A DNA stretch of 32,611 nt, from assembly GCA_964496505.1 (NCBI GenBank), contig CAZBZV010000047.1, forward strand, positions 1 to 32,611. The letters are read 5' to 3'. This DNA is from JAABVY01 sp964496505 (GTDB lineage: Bacteria > Zixibacteria > MSB-5A5 > JAABVY01). Position numbers and translations under genes: made by a program. The notes below the pieces were generated by a model, which saw only the letters and a program-made list of their open reading frames with translations, did no database searches and was not told the DNA's origin. Positions 8,093-16,962 of this stretch are shown piece after piece (the first letter of the stretch is position 1; the number at the start of each line of letters is the position of its first letter).

Positions 8093-9061
8093 ATGCCCGA
8101 GAATCAAAAAAAAGAAAGCCCGATAAAAGTTGGAATCAGCTCATGTCTGCTTGGAATGATGGTGCGTTATGACTCCGGTCATAAGCGTGATCGTTACTCC
8201 ACCGATGTGCTTTCCGAATATTTCCAGTTCGTTAATGTCTGTCCCGAGGTCGAGGTCGGTATGGGTGTACCGAGGGAGGCGGTCAGACTGGTTGGTACCG
8301 CCGAGAATACACGGATGGTTGGCAACAAGACCGGTAAGGACTGGACCAAAAAGGTCGTAGCCTTCAATGCCAAACGCGCCAGAGAACTTGAGAAGGAGAA
8401 CCTGAGCGGCTATATTCTCAAGAAGGATTCTCCCAGTTGCGGCATGGAAAGGGTCAAGGTTTACAATGAAAAAGGGTATGCAGAGAAAAATGCTGTAGGT
8501 ATGTGGCCGAGAGCATTGAAAAAGCAGTTTCCGCTTCTCCCCATGGAGGAGGAAGGACGCTTGAATGACCATCGTCTGCGCGAGAATTTTATTGTCAGGG
8601 TATTCGCCTACCACCGTCTTCAGAATCTTTTCAACAACCACTACAGCAGGGGAAAGATGGTCAAATTCCACACTGCACACAAACTCCTGCTTATGGCCCA
8701 CAGCCCGAAGCACTATAAAGAACTGGGTAAACTTGTAGCGGATGTAAAGAAATACTCGCCGTCCGAGATGCGTGCAAAATACAGCACTGTATTTATGGAA
8801 GGGCTGGGGTACAAAACTACCACAAAGAAGAATGTTAATGTCTTATATCATATCATGGGCTATTTGAAAAAAGTGCTCAGTCCGTCCGAAAAGCAGGATA
8901 TTTTGCATGTTATCAAAGATTATCATGATGAAATAACCCCGCTTGTGGTGCCGTTGACCTTATTGCGTCACTATGTTACCATTCACGATATCGACTACAT
9001 AAAAGATCAGATATATTTGACACCGCATCCCAAAGAGCTGATGCTTCGCAATCATGTGTAG
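8093..9061 (+). CDS. DUF523-DUF1722 protein, candidate [4Fe-4S] desulfidase (RudS/TudS-like)
   Basis: 322 residues in two domains. The N-terminal DUF523 domain (about 10-160) carries three conserved cysteines, C18 (SSCLLG), C50 (VCPEVEVG) and C116 (DSPSCGM). In the thiouracil desulfidase TudS the equivalent three cysteines hold a [4Fe-4S] cluster whose free iron binds the sulfur being removed. The C-terminal DUF1722 domain (about 165-310) contains RENFIVRVFAYHR and YHDEITPLVVPLTLLRHY. The two-domain form matches proteins described as RudS, which remove sulfur from 4-thiouridine in tRNA; older annotations call it YbgA-like. One family position differs: LLGMMVRYDSGHK here where VRYDGGHK is common. 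The ATG has AGGTGG just upstream. The gene stands alone and converges on the Nudix gene with a 9-base gap. The domain call is secure; the enzyme activity is inferred. Confidence 0.85.
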   Translation: MPENQKKESPIKVGISSCLLGMMVRYDSGHKRDRYSTDVLSEYFQFVNVCPEVEVGMGVPREAVRLVGTAENTRMVGNKTGKDWTKKVVAFNAKRARELEKENLSGYILKKDSPSCGMERVKVYNEKGYAEKNAVGMWPRALKKQFPLLPMEEEGRLNDHRLRENFIVRVFAYHRLQNLFNNHYSRGKMVKFHTAHKLLLMAHSPKHYKELGKLVADVKKYSPSEMRAKYSTVFMEGLGYKTTTKKNVNVLYHIMGYLKKVLSPSEKQDILHVIKDYHDEITPLVVPLTLLRHYVTIHDIDYIKDQIYLTPHPKELMLRNHV

Positions 9062-9070
9062 GTTTTAGCC

Positions 9071-9463
9071 TTATTTGCCGAAAGCATCATATAGCATGCG
9101 GTCGTGATCGAAAGCAAGTTTTATATCGTGGTAATCTTTGGTTAAAATCAATTCCGCGGCATCATCGGCCGCCTTCGGCTCACCGCTTAACGGCTCGGCC
9201 AGATATGTTACCGACATAACGCGTCCCCTCGGATCCCTGTCCGGATCGGAATAAACTCCCACCAGCTTTTTTAATTCGATTTTAACGCCGGTCTCTTCCT
9301 CGGCCTCACGCACAGCGGCTTCTTCGACAGTCTCATCCTCCTCGACCATGCCGCCCGGCAGCGCCCAGTAATCCTTGTATGGATCGTTTTTGCGTTTGAT
9401 CAGGATGATTTTTCCGTCGGGATATTGGATTATCAAATCCGCCGCGACAATCATCTTGAACAT
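9071..9463 (-). CDS. Nudix hydrolase
   Basis: A 130-residue single-domain Nudix protein. The full Nudix box GX5EX7REUXEEXGU is present from G38 to V60, with E44, R52-E53 and E56-E57 in place; these glutamates bind the magnesium used to split nucleoside-diphosphate-X bonds. Ahead of it, KNDPYKDYWALPGG is typical of ADP-ribose pyrophosphatase and NDP-sugar type members. Substrate cannot be fixed from sequence. The ribosome site AAGGAGG lies inside the last codons of the symporter gene, and the ATG begins 2 bases after that gene's TGA, so the two are translationally coupled. Confidence 0.9.
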   Translation of the reverse strand: MFKMIVAADLIIQYPDGKIILIKRKNDPYKDYWALPGGMVEEDETVEEAAVREAEEETGVKIELKKLVGVYSDPDRDPRGRVMSVTYLAEPLSGEPKAADDAAELILTKDYHDIKLAFDHDRMLYDAFGK

Positions 9464-9465
9464 AA

Positions 9466-10821
9466 TCAGCCTCCTTTATTTTTGAACCCGGTTTTCATTC
9501 TGGCAAAATAGTCTCTCGATGCTCTTATAACATTGGGCGAGAGTAAAAGTGCGCCAATAAGTGTTGGAATTGCCATTAGTGCGAATGATGTATCAAGCAG
9601 ATTTATCACGATATCCTGCGACCATACCGCCGCAAGCGGCAGGCTCAGTATGTATATATAAACATAATAGCTGCCGAATTTATAGCCGAAAAGATAGCGC
9701 GAACATTTAAGGCTGTAGTACGAGTATGAAATCATGGTGGAGATCGAGAACATTATGATGATTAAGGTCATCATGTACCGCCCCATACCCGGCATGCCGT
9801 GCTCGAAAGCGTTTACTGTCATCACCACGCCGTCCTCCTGCGGAAGCGCTCCGGTTGCCAGAATAACAAGCGCGGTCATGGTGCAGACCAGGTTCGTATC
9901 CAGAAACGGCCCCATCATAGCGATCAATCCCTCGCGTACAGGTTCTTTGGTTTTTGCCGCGCCGTGAGCCATAGGCGCTGTGCCGATTCCGGCCTCGTTG
10001 GAAAATGCGGCGCGTTTGATGCCGTTAATCAGCACTTCCTTGAAGACAATGGCTGTACCGCCGCCTATCAGGGCTTCCCCACCAAAGGCCGAGGTTACGA
10101 TTGATTTGAAAAGTCCCGGTATAATTGAAGCATTGGACAGAATTATATACATGGCGGAGATGACATATATCAGAAACATTACGGGCACGATCCGGCTGGT
10201 GACCTGCCCGACCCGCACAATTCCGCCCAGGATTACTATTCCGACCGCGATCATGCAGACTATGCCGGTATAGAGTTTGTTTATGCCCCAGTCGTTTTCC
10301 AGAAGTCCCGAAAGCTGGTTGACCTGGAATAGCGCCAAACAGCCGACCATACCGCAAATCGCGAACATAATCGCCAACGGCTTAAAGTATTTGCCCAGGC
10401 CGACCTCAATGTAGTACATCGGCCCGCCCTGATCGATCCCGCGCTCATCTTTCTTGCGGTACAAACATGCCAGCGTGCAAGTGAAGTACTTGGTGGACAT
10501 CCCCACAATTCCGGCAACCCACATCCAGAAAATAGCCCCCGGACCGCCAATCGTGATTCCGATTGCAACGCCGGAGATATTGCCCATGCCAATGGTAGCG
10601 GAGAGCGCGGATGATAACGCCTGGAAATGGTTGATTTCGCCCGGATCGTCGGGATCATCGTATTTACCGCGTAGAATATTCACAGCATGCTTGAGATATC
10701 TAAAGGGGATGAAGCGTCCTATGAGAGTGAAATAGACACCGGCGGAGATCAGCAGCACCACCATTGGAATTCCCCAGGCAAGGTCAACGGCTCTGGTCAG
10801 AATGGATTCGAGAAATTGCAA
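9466..10821 (-). CDS. Alanine/glycine:cation symporter family (AGCS) transporter
   Basis: A 451-residue inner-membrane transporter, the usual length for the AGCS family, which takes up alanine or glycine with sodium. Landmarks: GGPGAIFWMWVAGIVGMSTKYF (read as GPGAIFWMWVAGIVGM plus a lysine-containing helix) near residues 90-110, GGPMYYIEVGLGKYF near 131-145, and AAFSNEAGIGTAPMAHGAA near 272-290, the signature serine/asparagine/glycine-rich loop. About ten hydrophobic helices can be traced. It starts with TTG at 10821, supported by AGGAG six bases before. It forms a two-gene operon with the Nudix hydrolase downstream. Alanine versus glycine preference cannot be read from this sequence. Confidence 0.92.
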   Translation of the reverse strand: MQFLESILTRAVDLAWGIPMVVLLISAGVYFTLIGRFIPFRYLKHAVNILRGKYDDPDDPGEINHFQALSSALSATIGMGNISGVAIGITIGGPGAIFWMWVAGIVGMSTKYFTCTLACLYRKKDERGIDQGGPMYYIEVGLGKYFKPLAIMFAICGMVGCLALFQVNQLSGLLENDWGINKLYTGIVCMIAVGIVILGGIVRVGQVTSRIVPVMFLIYVISAMYIILSNASIIPGLFKSIVTSAFGGEALIGGGTAIVFKEVLINGIKRAAFSNEAGIGTAPMAHGAAKTKEPVREGLIAMMGPFLDTNLVCTMTALVILATGALPQEDGVVMTVNAFEHGMPGMGRYMMTLIIIMFSISTMISYSYYSLKCSRYLFGYKFGSYYVYIYILSLPLAAVWSQDIVINLLDTSFALMAIPTLIGALLLSPNVIRASRDYFARMKTGFKNKGG

Positions 10822-10909
10822 TCGGGTCTCCTGTAAATCGTCGCGTAAATCAGACTAATAATATAAAATCGATTCAGTCAATGCAAAATAAAATGCGGGT
10901 AACATTTCA

Positions 10910-10922
10910 TGTTCTGTGAACA
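10910..10922. promoter_or_regulatory. Short inverted repeat between divergent genes
   Basis: TGTTC-TGT-GAACA is a perfect 5-base inverted repeat with a 3-base centre, in the 157-base gap between the AGCS operon and the DUF2892 gene. It could be an operator; nothing else supports this. Confidence 0.25.
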
Positions 10923-10978
10923 GATATGTCGATTGTATGTTGTATAGTATGAAGGTAACAAAGGGAGGAATGGTATTT

Positions 10979-11191
10979 ATGCAGACTAATGTTGGAAGAG
11001 TTGAAAGATTTTTTAGAATCGTAATTGGAATATTTATACTATCCCTGATTTTTTGGGGTCCGGAGTCTTACTGGGGGCTTCTTGGTATTATACCAATTCT
11101 TACAGGGCTTGGCGGATGGTGCCCATTGTATCGCCTACTTGGTGTTTCGACCCATAAACCAACGAGCGGCAAAGAGACTCCCGAAGTATAG
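10979..11191 (+). CDS. DUF2892 (YgaP-like) small membrane protein
   Basis: 70 residues. I start it at the ATG at 10979, ten bases after GGGAGG; another in-frame ATG at 10970 sits directly on that ribosome site and is unlikely. The protein reads MQTNVGRVERFFRIVIGIFILS, then YWGLLGIIPILTGLGGWCPLYRLLG, the signature of the DUF2892 family (inner-membrane domain of YgaP): an N-terminal NxGxxER motif, two helices and a conserved GWCPLY. In YgaP the domain is joined to a rhodanese; here it stands alone, as in many bacteria. Function unknown. Confidence 0.85.
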   Translation: MQTNVGRVERFFRIVIGIFILSLIFWGPESYWGLLGIIPILTGLGGWCPLYRLLGVSTHKPTSGKETPEV

Positions 11192-11196
11192 AATAC

Positions 11197-11223
11197 AAAA
11201 GCCGGAATATTATTCCGGCTTTT
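11197..11223. terminator. Bidirectional rho-independent terminator between convergent genes
   Basis: AAAAGCCGGAATA (11197-11209) and TATTCCGGCTTTT (11211-11223) are perfectly complementary, with A-runs and T-runs at the ends. It can stop transcription from both the DUF2892 gene and the DUF4136 gene. Confidence 0.8.
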
Positions 11224-11229
11224 ATATTT

Positions 11230-11748
11230 CTAATCCTCCGGTGGATATTTGTCAATGATTCGCTTGACCGCTTTTTTGACATGCTCCTCGGCTTCCTGCG
11301 GGCTGTTGATAACACCGGAGGCCCATCCGCGCCAGACCATGACTTTCTCATCGGTATCTACAAAATCGATAATAAGTGTGCCCTGTTTGTAGCGCGTAAC
11401 CTCGGTGTGACGCGGCCCGTGCCAGGGATGGTAGCCGTAATGATCCACCCGTACCTTATCCCGCATGCTGACATGATAAGCGATTCTGATATCCGCCCTG
11501 CCTTTGTCCACAAAGCGGTAGCCTTTGGCCTCCATCTCGTTCTGGATTGCGTCCTCCACACGCAGACGCAGGAATCTGTTATTCAACGGGCTTCTGGCAT
11601 CGGAGCGCTCTTTTTGAGGCAGGAATCCAAATGTGCGGTATGAATTGAAGTCGACCTGCTCGTCGAAATCAGTCATCACGGTCATTGATGCGCATCCGGC
11701 AAAGATAAAAAGTCCCGCAATAATAAATATGATCAGATATTTTTTCAT
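11230..11748 (-). CDS. DUF4136 domain lipoprotein
   Basis: 172 residues beginning with a lipoprotein signal peptide, MKKYLIIFIIAGLFIFAGCAS, with the lipobox FAGC and acylated C19. The DUF4136 domain follows: DEQVDFNSYRTFGFLP near residues 27-44, then VEDAIQNEMEAKGYRFV, ADIRIAYHV, a histidine-rich HYGYHPWHGPRHTEV loop, GTLIIDFVD and VMVWRGWASG. The residue after the lipid cysteine is alanine, which does not favour inner-membrane retention, so outer-membrane anchoring is expected. DUF4136 proteins are widespread envelope lipoproteins of unknown role. A ribosome site (AGGAGAG) precedes the ATG. Confidence 0.88.
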   Translation of the reverse strand: MKKYLIIFIIAGLFIFAGCASMTVMTDFDEQVDFNSYRTFGFLPQKERSDARSPLNNRFLRLRVEDAIQNEMEAKGYRFVDKGRADIRIAYHVSMRDKVRVDHYGYHPWHGPRHTEVTRYKQGTLIIDFVDTDEKVMVWRGWASGVINSPQEAEEHVKKAVKRIIDKYPPED

Positions 11749-11966
11749 AAAATTCTCTCCTGTCTTTTTATTGACAACTTTTCAATTGGAAATATAAAAA
11801 TAGATTACCCGCAAAAGTATATAAAACAGGTAAATCGGGGCCGGCAAATATCAAAAGATCAGGTCATAAATTTTGAAAAATACTGTAGCATGAATCGGTG
11901 TTTTTTCGTTTTATTAGTATAATTAGAATCTAATGCCTGGAAAAATGTATTCATCAAGGAGAAGCC

Positions 11967-13373
11967 ATGAGATTCACGGGCCTTTTGACAGCAATATGTA
12001 TATTTGTATTTGGTGCAGCTTCTTATCTTTCCGCAGATAATTCCGAGGGTGGGATCACGCCGGAAATGATTGAGAAGATGCATGAATCGACAAAATTTGA
12101 GGGACCCTGGAAAGCGATTTATAATTCGCTCATGAATAATGATATTAAGGAGCTGGCACTGGATCATGATAAAATCGTCGAACACGAGGACCTTTTCAAT
12201 GTCAGCATCAAGACCAAAGGCGTCACGAATCAGAAATCCTCCGGGCGCTGCTGGCTTTTCGCGAGCCTGAATTTGCTTCGTCCGAAAATGATCGAAAAAT
12301 ATGATCTGAGTAGTTTCGAATTTTCGCAGAGCTACCTTGCATTCTGGGATAAGCTGGAAAAGGCCAATATGTTTCTGGAGGTGATGATCGAGCTCCGCGA
12401 CCGTGACCATCTGGACCGAGAACTTACCGATTTTTTGCGCAGTCCTTACGGGGATGGGGGCTGGTGGCATTATACTGTTGACCTGATTGAGAAATACGGT
12501 TGTGTGCCCAAGGAGGTTATGCCCGAGACTAAAAGCACGTCCAAAACGGGCATGATGAACAGGCTTATCAGCACCAAGCTGAGAAAATGTGCCTCCGAAC
12601 TGCGGGAACTTAATGCAGGGGGGGCGTCTATTACAGAATTAAGAGGTGCAAAAGAAGAGATGCTAACGGAAATATATCATATGTTGACTCTGAATATGGG
12701 AATTCCGCCGACTGAATTCGTGTGGAGGTATGAGGACAAGGATTCGACTGTCTCCCAGCCTGAAAAGTATACTCCCCGGGAATTTTACAGTAAGGTTGTT
12801 GATGTTAACCTGCGCGATTATGTTACCATGACAGATCATCCTTCACGCCCTAAGTATGAGATGTATGCAGTCAAGTATACGCGCAATATGTACGACCATG
12901 AGGACGGCGCATTTTTGAATGTACCAATCGATTCATTGAAAGCGTATGCTCTGAAGACCCTGCTGGATGGCGAAGCTGTGGTTTTTGCCTGCGATGTGGG
13001 CGAGGATAATGCCAATGATAAGGGAATATTCCGTCCGGGTATTTATGATTATGAATCGGTATACGGTGTCGACTTGGGCATGGATAAGCGGGATAAATTC
13101 CTTTACGGCGATTTGACCGCCAACCATATGATGCTTATCTCCGCCTGCGACACATTAAACGGTGAAGTTACGAAATGGAAGGTGGAGAATAGTTGGGGGA
13201 CAGACCGGGGTGATGGCGGTTTCTGGACTATGTATGATGACTGGTTTAATAATAATGTCTTTGAAATAATCATCCACAAGAAACATCTATCGGGCGATCT
13301 GAGCAAAATATTGAAAAAAGAGCCGATTGAGCTGCCCTCCTGGGATCCGTACTCACGATGCGTCAAGAAGTAA
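11967..13373 (+). CDS. Exported bleomycin-hydrolase-like C1 aminopeptidase
   Basis: 468 residues of the papain-superfamily C1B group (bleomycin hydrolase / PepC). The catalytic set is complete: Q89, C95 within SSGRCWLFA, H387 within ANHMMLISA and N408 within WKVENSWG. Unlike cytosolic PepC it begins with a signal peptide (MRFTGLLTAICIFVFGAASYLSA), so it should act in the periplasm or outside the cell; signal-bearing versions are known from Bacteroidota. Family members form hexamers whose C-terminus sits in the active site and dictates aminopeptidase action; the C-terminus here is longer and basic (SWDPYSRCVKK). AAGGAG lies six bases before the ATG, and TATAAT at 11918-11923 may be its -10 box. 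The MBL-fold hydrolase gene begins 7 bases after its stop, so they form an operon. It probably releases amino acids from peptides for scavenging. Confidence 0.9.
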   Translation: MRFTGLLTAICIFVFGAASYLSADNSEGGITPEMIEKMHESTKFEGPWKAIYNSLMNNDIKELALDHDKIVEHEDLFNVSIKTKGVTNQKSSGRCWLFASLNLLRPKMIEKYDLSSFEFSQSYLAFWDKLEKANMFLEVMIELRDRDHLDRELTDFLRSPYGDGGWWHYTVDLIEKYGCVPKEVMPETKSTSKTGMMNRLISTKLRKCASELRELNAGGASITELRGAKEEMLTEIYHMLTLNMGIPPTEFVWRYEDKDSTVSQPEKYTPREFYSKVVDVNLRDYVTMTDHPSRPKYEMYAVKYTRNMYDHEDGAFLNVPIDSLKAYALKTLLDGEAVVFACDVGEDNANDKGIFRPGIYDYESVYGVDLGMDKRDKFLYGDLTANHMMLISACDTLNGEVTKWKVENSWGTDRGDGGFWTMYDDWFNNNVFEIIIHKKHLSGDLSKILKKEPIELPSWDPYSRCVKK

Positions 13374-13380
13374 GATTTGA

Positions 13381-14253
13381 ATGAGCGTTACAATTTGTAA
13401 AATAAAAGTATGCCTGACCGCCATTATTTTGGTGTCTATAATGGCTGCCGGGACAAATTGCCTTAAAGGGCAGGGGGGAGAGGATAAGATGGATCAGGCT
13501 GGATTGAAAAGCAGTAAAGTATATGATTTGAAAGATATCAGGATTACAATCGTCTATGACAACAGCAGTATGAAGGAAGGCGTCACGCAGGATTGGGGCT
13601 TTTCCTGCTTTATAGAGGGACTGGAAAAGAACATACTTTTCGATACCGGAGCGGATGGTGGAATACTTTTGCATAATATCGAAAAGCTGGGGATAGTAAT
13701 ATCTGATATTGACGTTATCATTATCTCCCATAACCACCACGATCATATTGGCGGCCTGGGTGATGTTATCCGGCAATATTCAGATCTTGATGTCTGTATT
13801 TTGCCTTCTTTTTATGATAGTATCAAGGATACTATAAATTCATCAGGCGCCCGGCTGATCGAAAAGGATGAGCCATTTGAGGTTATAAGAGGAGTCCACA
13901 CAACCGGGAAAATGGGGACAGAAATAGAAGAACAGGCCATAATTATAAATACGGATGAGGGATTAATCGTAATTACCGGATGTGCTCATCCGGGCGTGGA
14001 GAATATCGCGGAGAAATCGAAAGAGCTTTTGAATAGGGAAATACTGCTTGTATTGGGTGGATTCCATCTAAGGGAGCAATCAGCACATAGGATTGCAGAC
14101 GTGGCAAAATATATGAAAATGTTGGGAGTCAATTACGTAGCGCCATGCCATTGCTCAGGAAAACAGGCCTTCGAAATCCTTCGTGAAATCTTTGAAGAGA
14201 ATTATCTTGATGTGGCTGCCGGCAAAATCGTTACCTACGAGGATTTTCAATAA
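13381..14253 (+). CDS. Exported MBL-fold metallohydrolase (COG1237-like)
   Basis: 290 residues. The metallo-beta-lactamase motif HxHxDH is complete at H117, H119, D121 and H122 (SHNHHDHIGG), with later ligands in TGCAHPGVENI and GGFHL. The spacing and the C-terminal APCHCSGKQAF match the COG1237 group, often annotated as 7,8-dihydropterin-6-yl-methyl-4-(beta-D-ribofuranosyl)aminobenzene 5'-phosphate synthase-like; that name rests on an archaeal methanopterin enzyme and should not be taken as function here. An N-terminal hydrophobic stretch (CLTAIILVSIMAAGTNC) indicates export; the cysteine is not in a proper lipobox. It follows the bleomycin-hydrolase-like gene by 7 bases and ends 6 bases from the convergent subtilase gene. 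Real substrate unknown. Confidence 0.85.
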   Translation: MSVTICKIKVCLTAIILVSIMAAGTNCLKGQGGEDKMDQAGLKSSKVYDLKDIRITIVYDNSSMKEGVTQDWGFSCFIEGLEKNILFDTGADGGILLHNIEKLGIVISDIDVIIISHNHHDHIGGLGDVIRQYSDLDVCILPSFYDSIKDTINSSGARLIEKDEPFEVIRGVHTTGKMGTEIEEQAIIINTDEGLIVITGCAHPGVENIAEKSKELLNREILLVLGGFHLREQSAHRIADVAKYMKMLGVNYVAPCHCSGKQAFEILREIFEENYLDVAAGKIVTYEDFQ

Positions 14254-14259
14254 TCCCGA

Positions 14260-16962
14260 TTAGCAGTCATCTTCACCGTCGCCGTCTACATCTCCCGGGG
14301 CATATCCACCCAGAAAGACATAATTGATGATCCAGACTGCATCGCTGACATTAACAGCACCATCACAATTGCAATCGCCGGAAAAGTAGGGCAAAGGCGG
14401 CTCGCCGGATATGAAGACATAATTAATTATATAGACCGCATCGCTGATATTAATTGAACCGTCATTGTTGCTGTCGCCGATTAAAAATGTAAATTCGAAG
14501 TTCGGCCTGAATTCGATTGCAAATAAATCATGGGGCATATTCTGTGTGGACTGAAAGCGGTCGTAAAACCTATGGTAACTGCAATCCTGATCGAGAGAGA
14601 GACCCACAAGCGAGGTGACCGCCGCCCCGCCGATACCGATATCCTTGTACTGATAACAGATATTCCCGTCGGCTGTTAGAATGATCTGGAATGTTATCGT
14701 AGTATCGCCCTCCTCGACCAGATTACCCACCCGTTCGTAAGAGACTATAAAGGTGTCATTTGTAGGGGACTGATAATAATAGACGGCTCCGTTGCCGTGA
14801 TAATCCTGATCCAGTGATAGATCGTTCCAGAAAGGCGCGAGGAAGGCGTTAAAACCGGGAGAGGGAAAGTAAATATCGTCGTAATAGCCGTTAATTGTTA
14901 GATTTTCTTCTGTGAATGATACACCACCGTTTGTGCTTATATTAACTTCACTGAAATATTCGTTATAGAAGTTCATGGTAAATCCGAGTTCATACGGTCC
15001 GGCGGTACCGTCATCGAGAGCATTGGCTGGAACCTCGGAATTCTCAAATTCGGATTCCTGAATCTGCGTACCCGTCTGAGCGATATCTATCCATTCGTAA
15101 TCTATCGTTCCCTCATCCGAATCATACACGGCATAGCTTGTATCATTGCACTCCAGTTCGAGAAAAACCGGTAGGGAAATCGTATCCCAGCCGGGATTGA
15201 GGTTAACTTCTATCTCAGCCTCGGCCTTATAGGGCGCAACGCTTCCGGGAATAACCGTGCCGTCAAAATAGAAATTGATCATGTCTCCGCCAAGAGGGGC
15301 AATGCTTCCGGACTGCGGGCTTATATCCAGCCATCCGCCGGCAGTCCAGCCCTCGATTGTGTCATCGAAGGTGATCGTGTAGTCGATTGACCTGTCATCA
15401 TAGTCATTTAGCAGGAAGATGCTTGTTTGGCCGGTTTGCCCGTCGGTCATGGTATACTGCACGTACTGTGGACTTGTTTTTACACTGCCAGGCGGCGGCA
15501 TTGACTGCAGAGCGAGCTCCAGATCTGGACGGGGGCCTATATTCTCGTTTGGATTGGGCTGCAATGTCCCGCTTAAATCGAGTAGATTTGCCAAATCGTC
15601 GGCAGCCATCGGTTCGCCGTAAGCCTCGATATATGCCGACTGGAGTGACGCCACAACACCGGTCACCATAGCGCCCGCTGCTGATGTGCCGCTGAACCTG
15701 TCGGTATAATGCTGCTTGTAGTCGCCGTCACCGTCAAAAAGCACACCATATCCCGAGGCGGCCACTTCCTTGCCCCAGCCCTGCAGGTTTATGCGGGAGC
15801 CGTAGTTGGAGTAATACAGGCGCGACCTGTCCTGCCCCCAGTTGCCCGAGGGCGGAGCGCCGGCTCCCACTATTATAGCATGCGAGTTGCGGAATGAGGT
15901 GTTGAATTTATCCTCGTAAATCGGATCGTCCAGATTTTCAGCGCCGTTTCCGGCCACAGCTACCACAATTATGCCTTTTGCCGATGCTAACTGGACAGCA
16001 TCGAAGGTCTCATCGAAATACTCTTCCGGCACATAACCGGCCTGGTCGGGCTTATACTCAAAATCATAGCGTGGCCCGGGACTGTTTAGCTCAATCAAGA
16101 TAACATCGCCCGGTGAAAGATATGATGCGGCAAAATCCACAGCCACGGCAGTGCCTATTCCGCCCACTGAAACTCCCGAGACCACCGCCTCGTGGGCTAT
16201 GCCGGTGATACCATAGGCATTGGAATCCGCGCCTATTATTCCCATCACGCAGGATCCGTGCGAGGCCCAACCGGGAGCGTTGACAGGCAGGCCGAATAAA
16301 AGCGTGTCGATATTTTCGCCGAAATCCTCATGATCGAAATTCCAGTTGCCCTCGATATCGATAACATGAACATTCCCGCCTTTACCGCCCGGAACAGTCC
16401 AGGCATAATCTGCCCCAATGCCGTTGGGGGCAGAGTACAAATAGCCCTGCTCAGACATAAAATCCGGCGTTGTGGGCGGAATATCCTCGGCGGGATACGA
16501 TTTGGGTCGAATATATGTTTTTTCTATTAAGGGATTGTCGTCGAGTTCATCAATAAGTCCTTTTGCGGTATTATAGTCCGTGATCTCAACCTGATAGTAC
16601 GAATTCAGGTCGGGCAAACTTAGCGATTTCTCTGCTTCCAGCATAGTTCTTTCATTATCAATCACCTGCTGGTCTCTAATAAATAGCGGCTTTGTGGACT
16701 TGCCGCTTTTTGCCTGAACGAGGCTTTCGATTGAGCCGAGGTCAGCCGAATTTGAAACCAGACTGCCGTTTTTGAATCTGACTTTGTCTTCATCATGAAA
16801 CTTGATAATCACCCTGTCGACCTCGACATTGCCGTTAACCTTGTGACTGTCAGCGGATTTGCCATAAGATACAGCATATAGCAGGCATATCAATAGGGCC
16901 AAAACAGGTAGGATATGATTTTTGGAGCTCAGGATTGTCATCATATTAAGTTCTTTCGGCAA
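14260..16962 (-). CDS. Secreted subtilase (S8) with nidogen-like region and C-terminal dockerin
   Basis: 900 residues from a TTG start preceded by GAGGAAG; a tandem ATG at residues 7-8 is the alternative. After a signal peptide and a ~130-residue propeptide-like region comes the S8 catalytic domain (about 185-450): D202 in VIDIEGNW, H235 in ASHGSCV, oxyanion N339 in VAGNGAE and S427 in FSGTSAAGAM. The Asp and His neighbourhoods (DIE and HGS in place of DTG and HGT) are unusual but the triad is intact. Residues ~490-610 form an Ig-like or BACON-like domain. Residues ~640-825 contain NISTNGGVSF, FNAFLAPFWNDL and YQYKDIG, a pattern like nidogen-type extracellular domains. The end is a two-loop dockerin (SNNDGSINISDAV and NCDGAVNVSDAV) with tail DVDGDGEDDC. 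It is a secreted protease probably held at the surface. Confidence 0.9.
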   Translation of the reverse strand: MPKELNMMTILSSKNHILPVLALLICLLYAVSYGKSADSHKVNGNVEVDRVIIKFHDEDKVRFKNGSLVSNSADLGSIESLVQAKSGKSTKPLFIRDQQVIDNERTMLEAEKSLSLPDLNSYYQVEITDYNTAKGLIDELDDNPLIEKTYIRPKSYPAEDIPPTTPDFMSEQGYLYSAPNGIGADYAWTVPGGKGGNVHVIDIEGNWNFDHEDFGENIDTLLFGLPVNAPGWASHGSCVMGIIGADSNAYGITGIAHEAVVSGVSVGGIGTAVAVDFAASYLSPGDVILIELNSPGPRYDFEYKPDQAGYVPEEYFDETFDAVQLASAKGIIVVAVAGNGAENLDDPIYEDKFNTSFRNSHAIIVGAGAPPSGNWGQDRSRLYYSNYGSRINLQGWGKEVAASGYGVLFDGDGDYKQHYTDRFSGTSAAGAMVTGVVASLQSAYIEAYGEPMAADDLANLLDLSGTLQPNPNENIGPRPDLELALQSMPPPGSVKTSPQYVQYTMTDGQTGQTSIFLLNDYDDRSIDYTITFDDTIEGWTAGGWLDISPQSGSIAPLGGDMINFYFDGTVIPGSVAPYKAEAEIEVNLNPGWDTISLPVFLELECNDTSYAVYDSDEGTIDYEWIDIAQTGTQIQESEFENSEVPANALDDGTAGPYELGFTMNFYNEYFSEVNISTNGGVSFTEENLTINGYYDDIYFPSPGFNAFLAPFWNDLSLDQDYHGNGAVYYYQSPTNDTFIVSYERVGNLVEEGDTTITFQIILTADGNICYQYKDIGIGGAAVTSLVGLSLDQDCSYHRFYDRFQSTQNMPHDLFAIEFRPNFEFTFLIGDSNNDGSINISDAVYIINYVFISGEPPLPYFSGDCNCDGAVNVSDAVWIINYVFLGGYAPGDVDGDGEDDC

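Noticed and set aside
8141..8713. 190-codon minus-strand frame
   Set aside because: Antisense to the DUF523-DUF1722 gene, which has conserved cysteines and a ribosome site.
9980..10735. Several 90-130 codon frames overlapping the AGCS gene
   Set aside because: All overlap the AGCS transporter frame, which has full family signatures.
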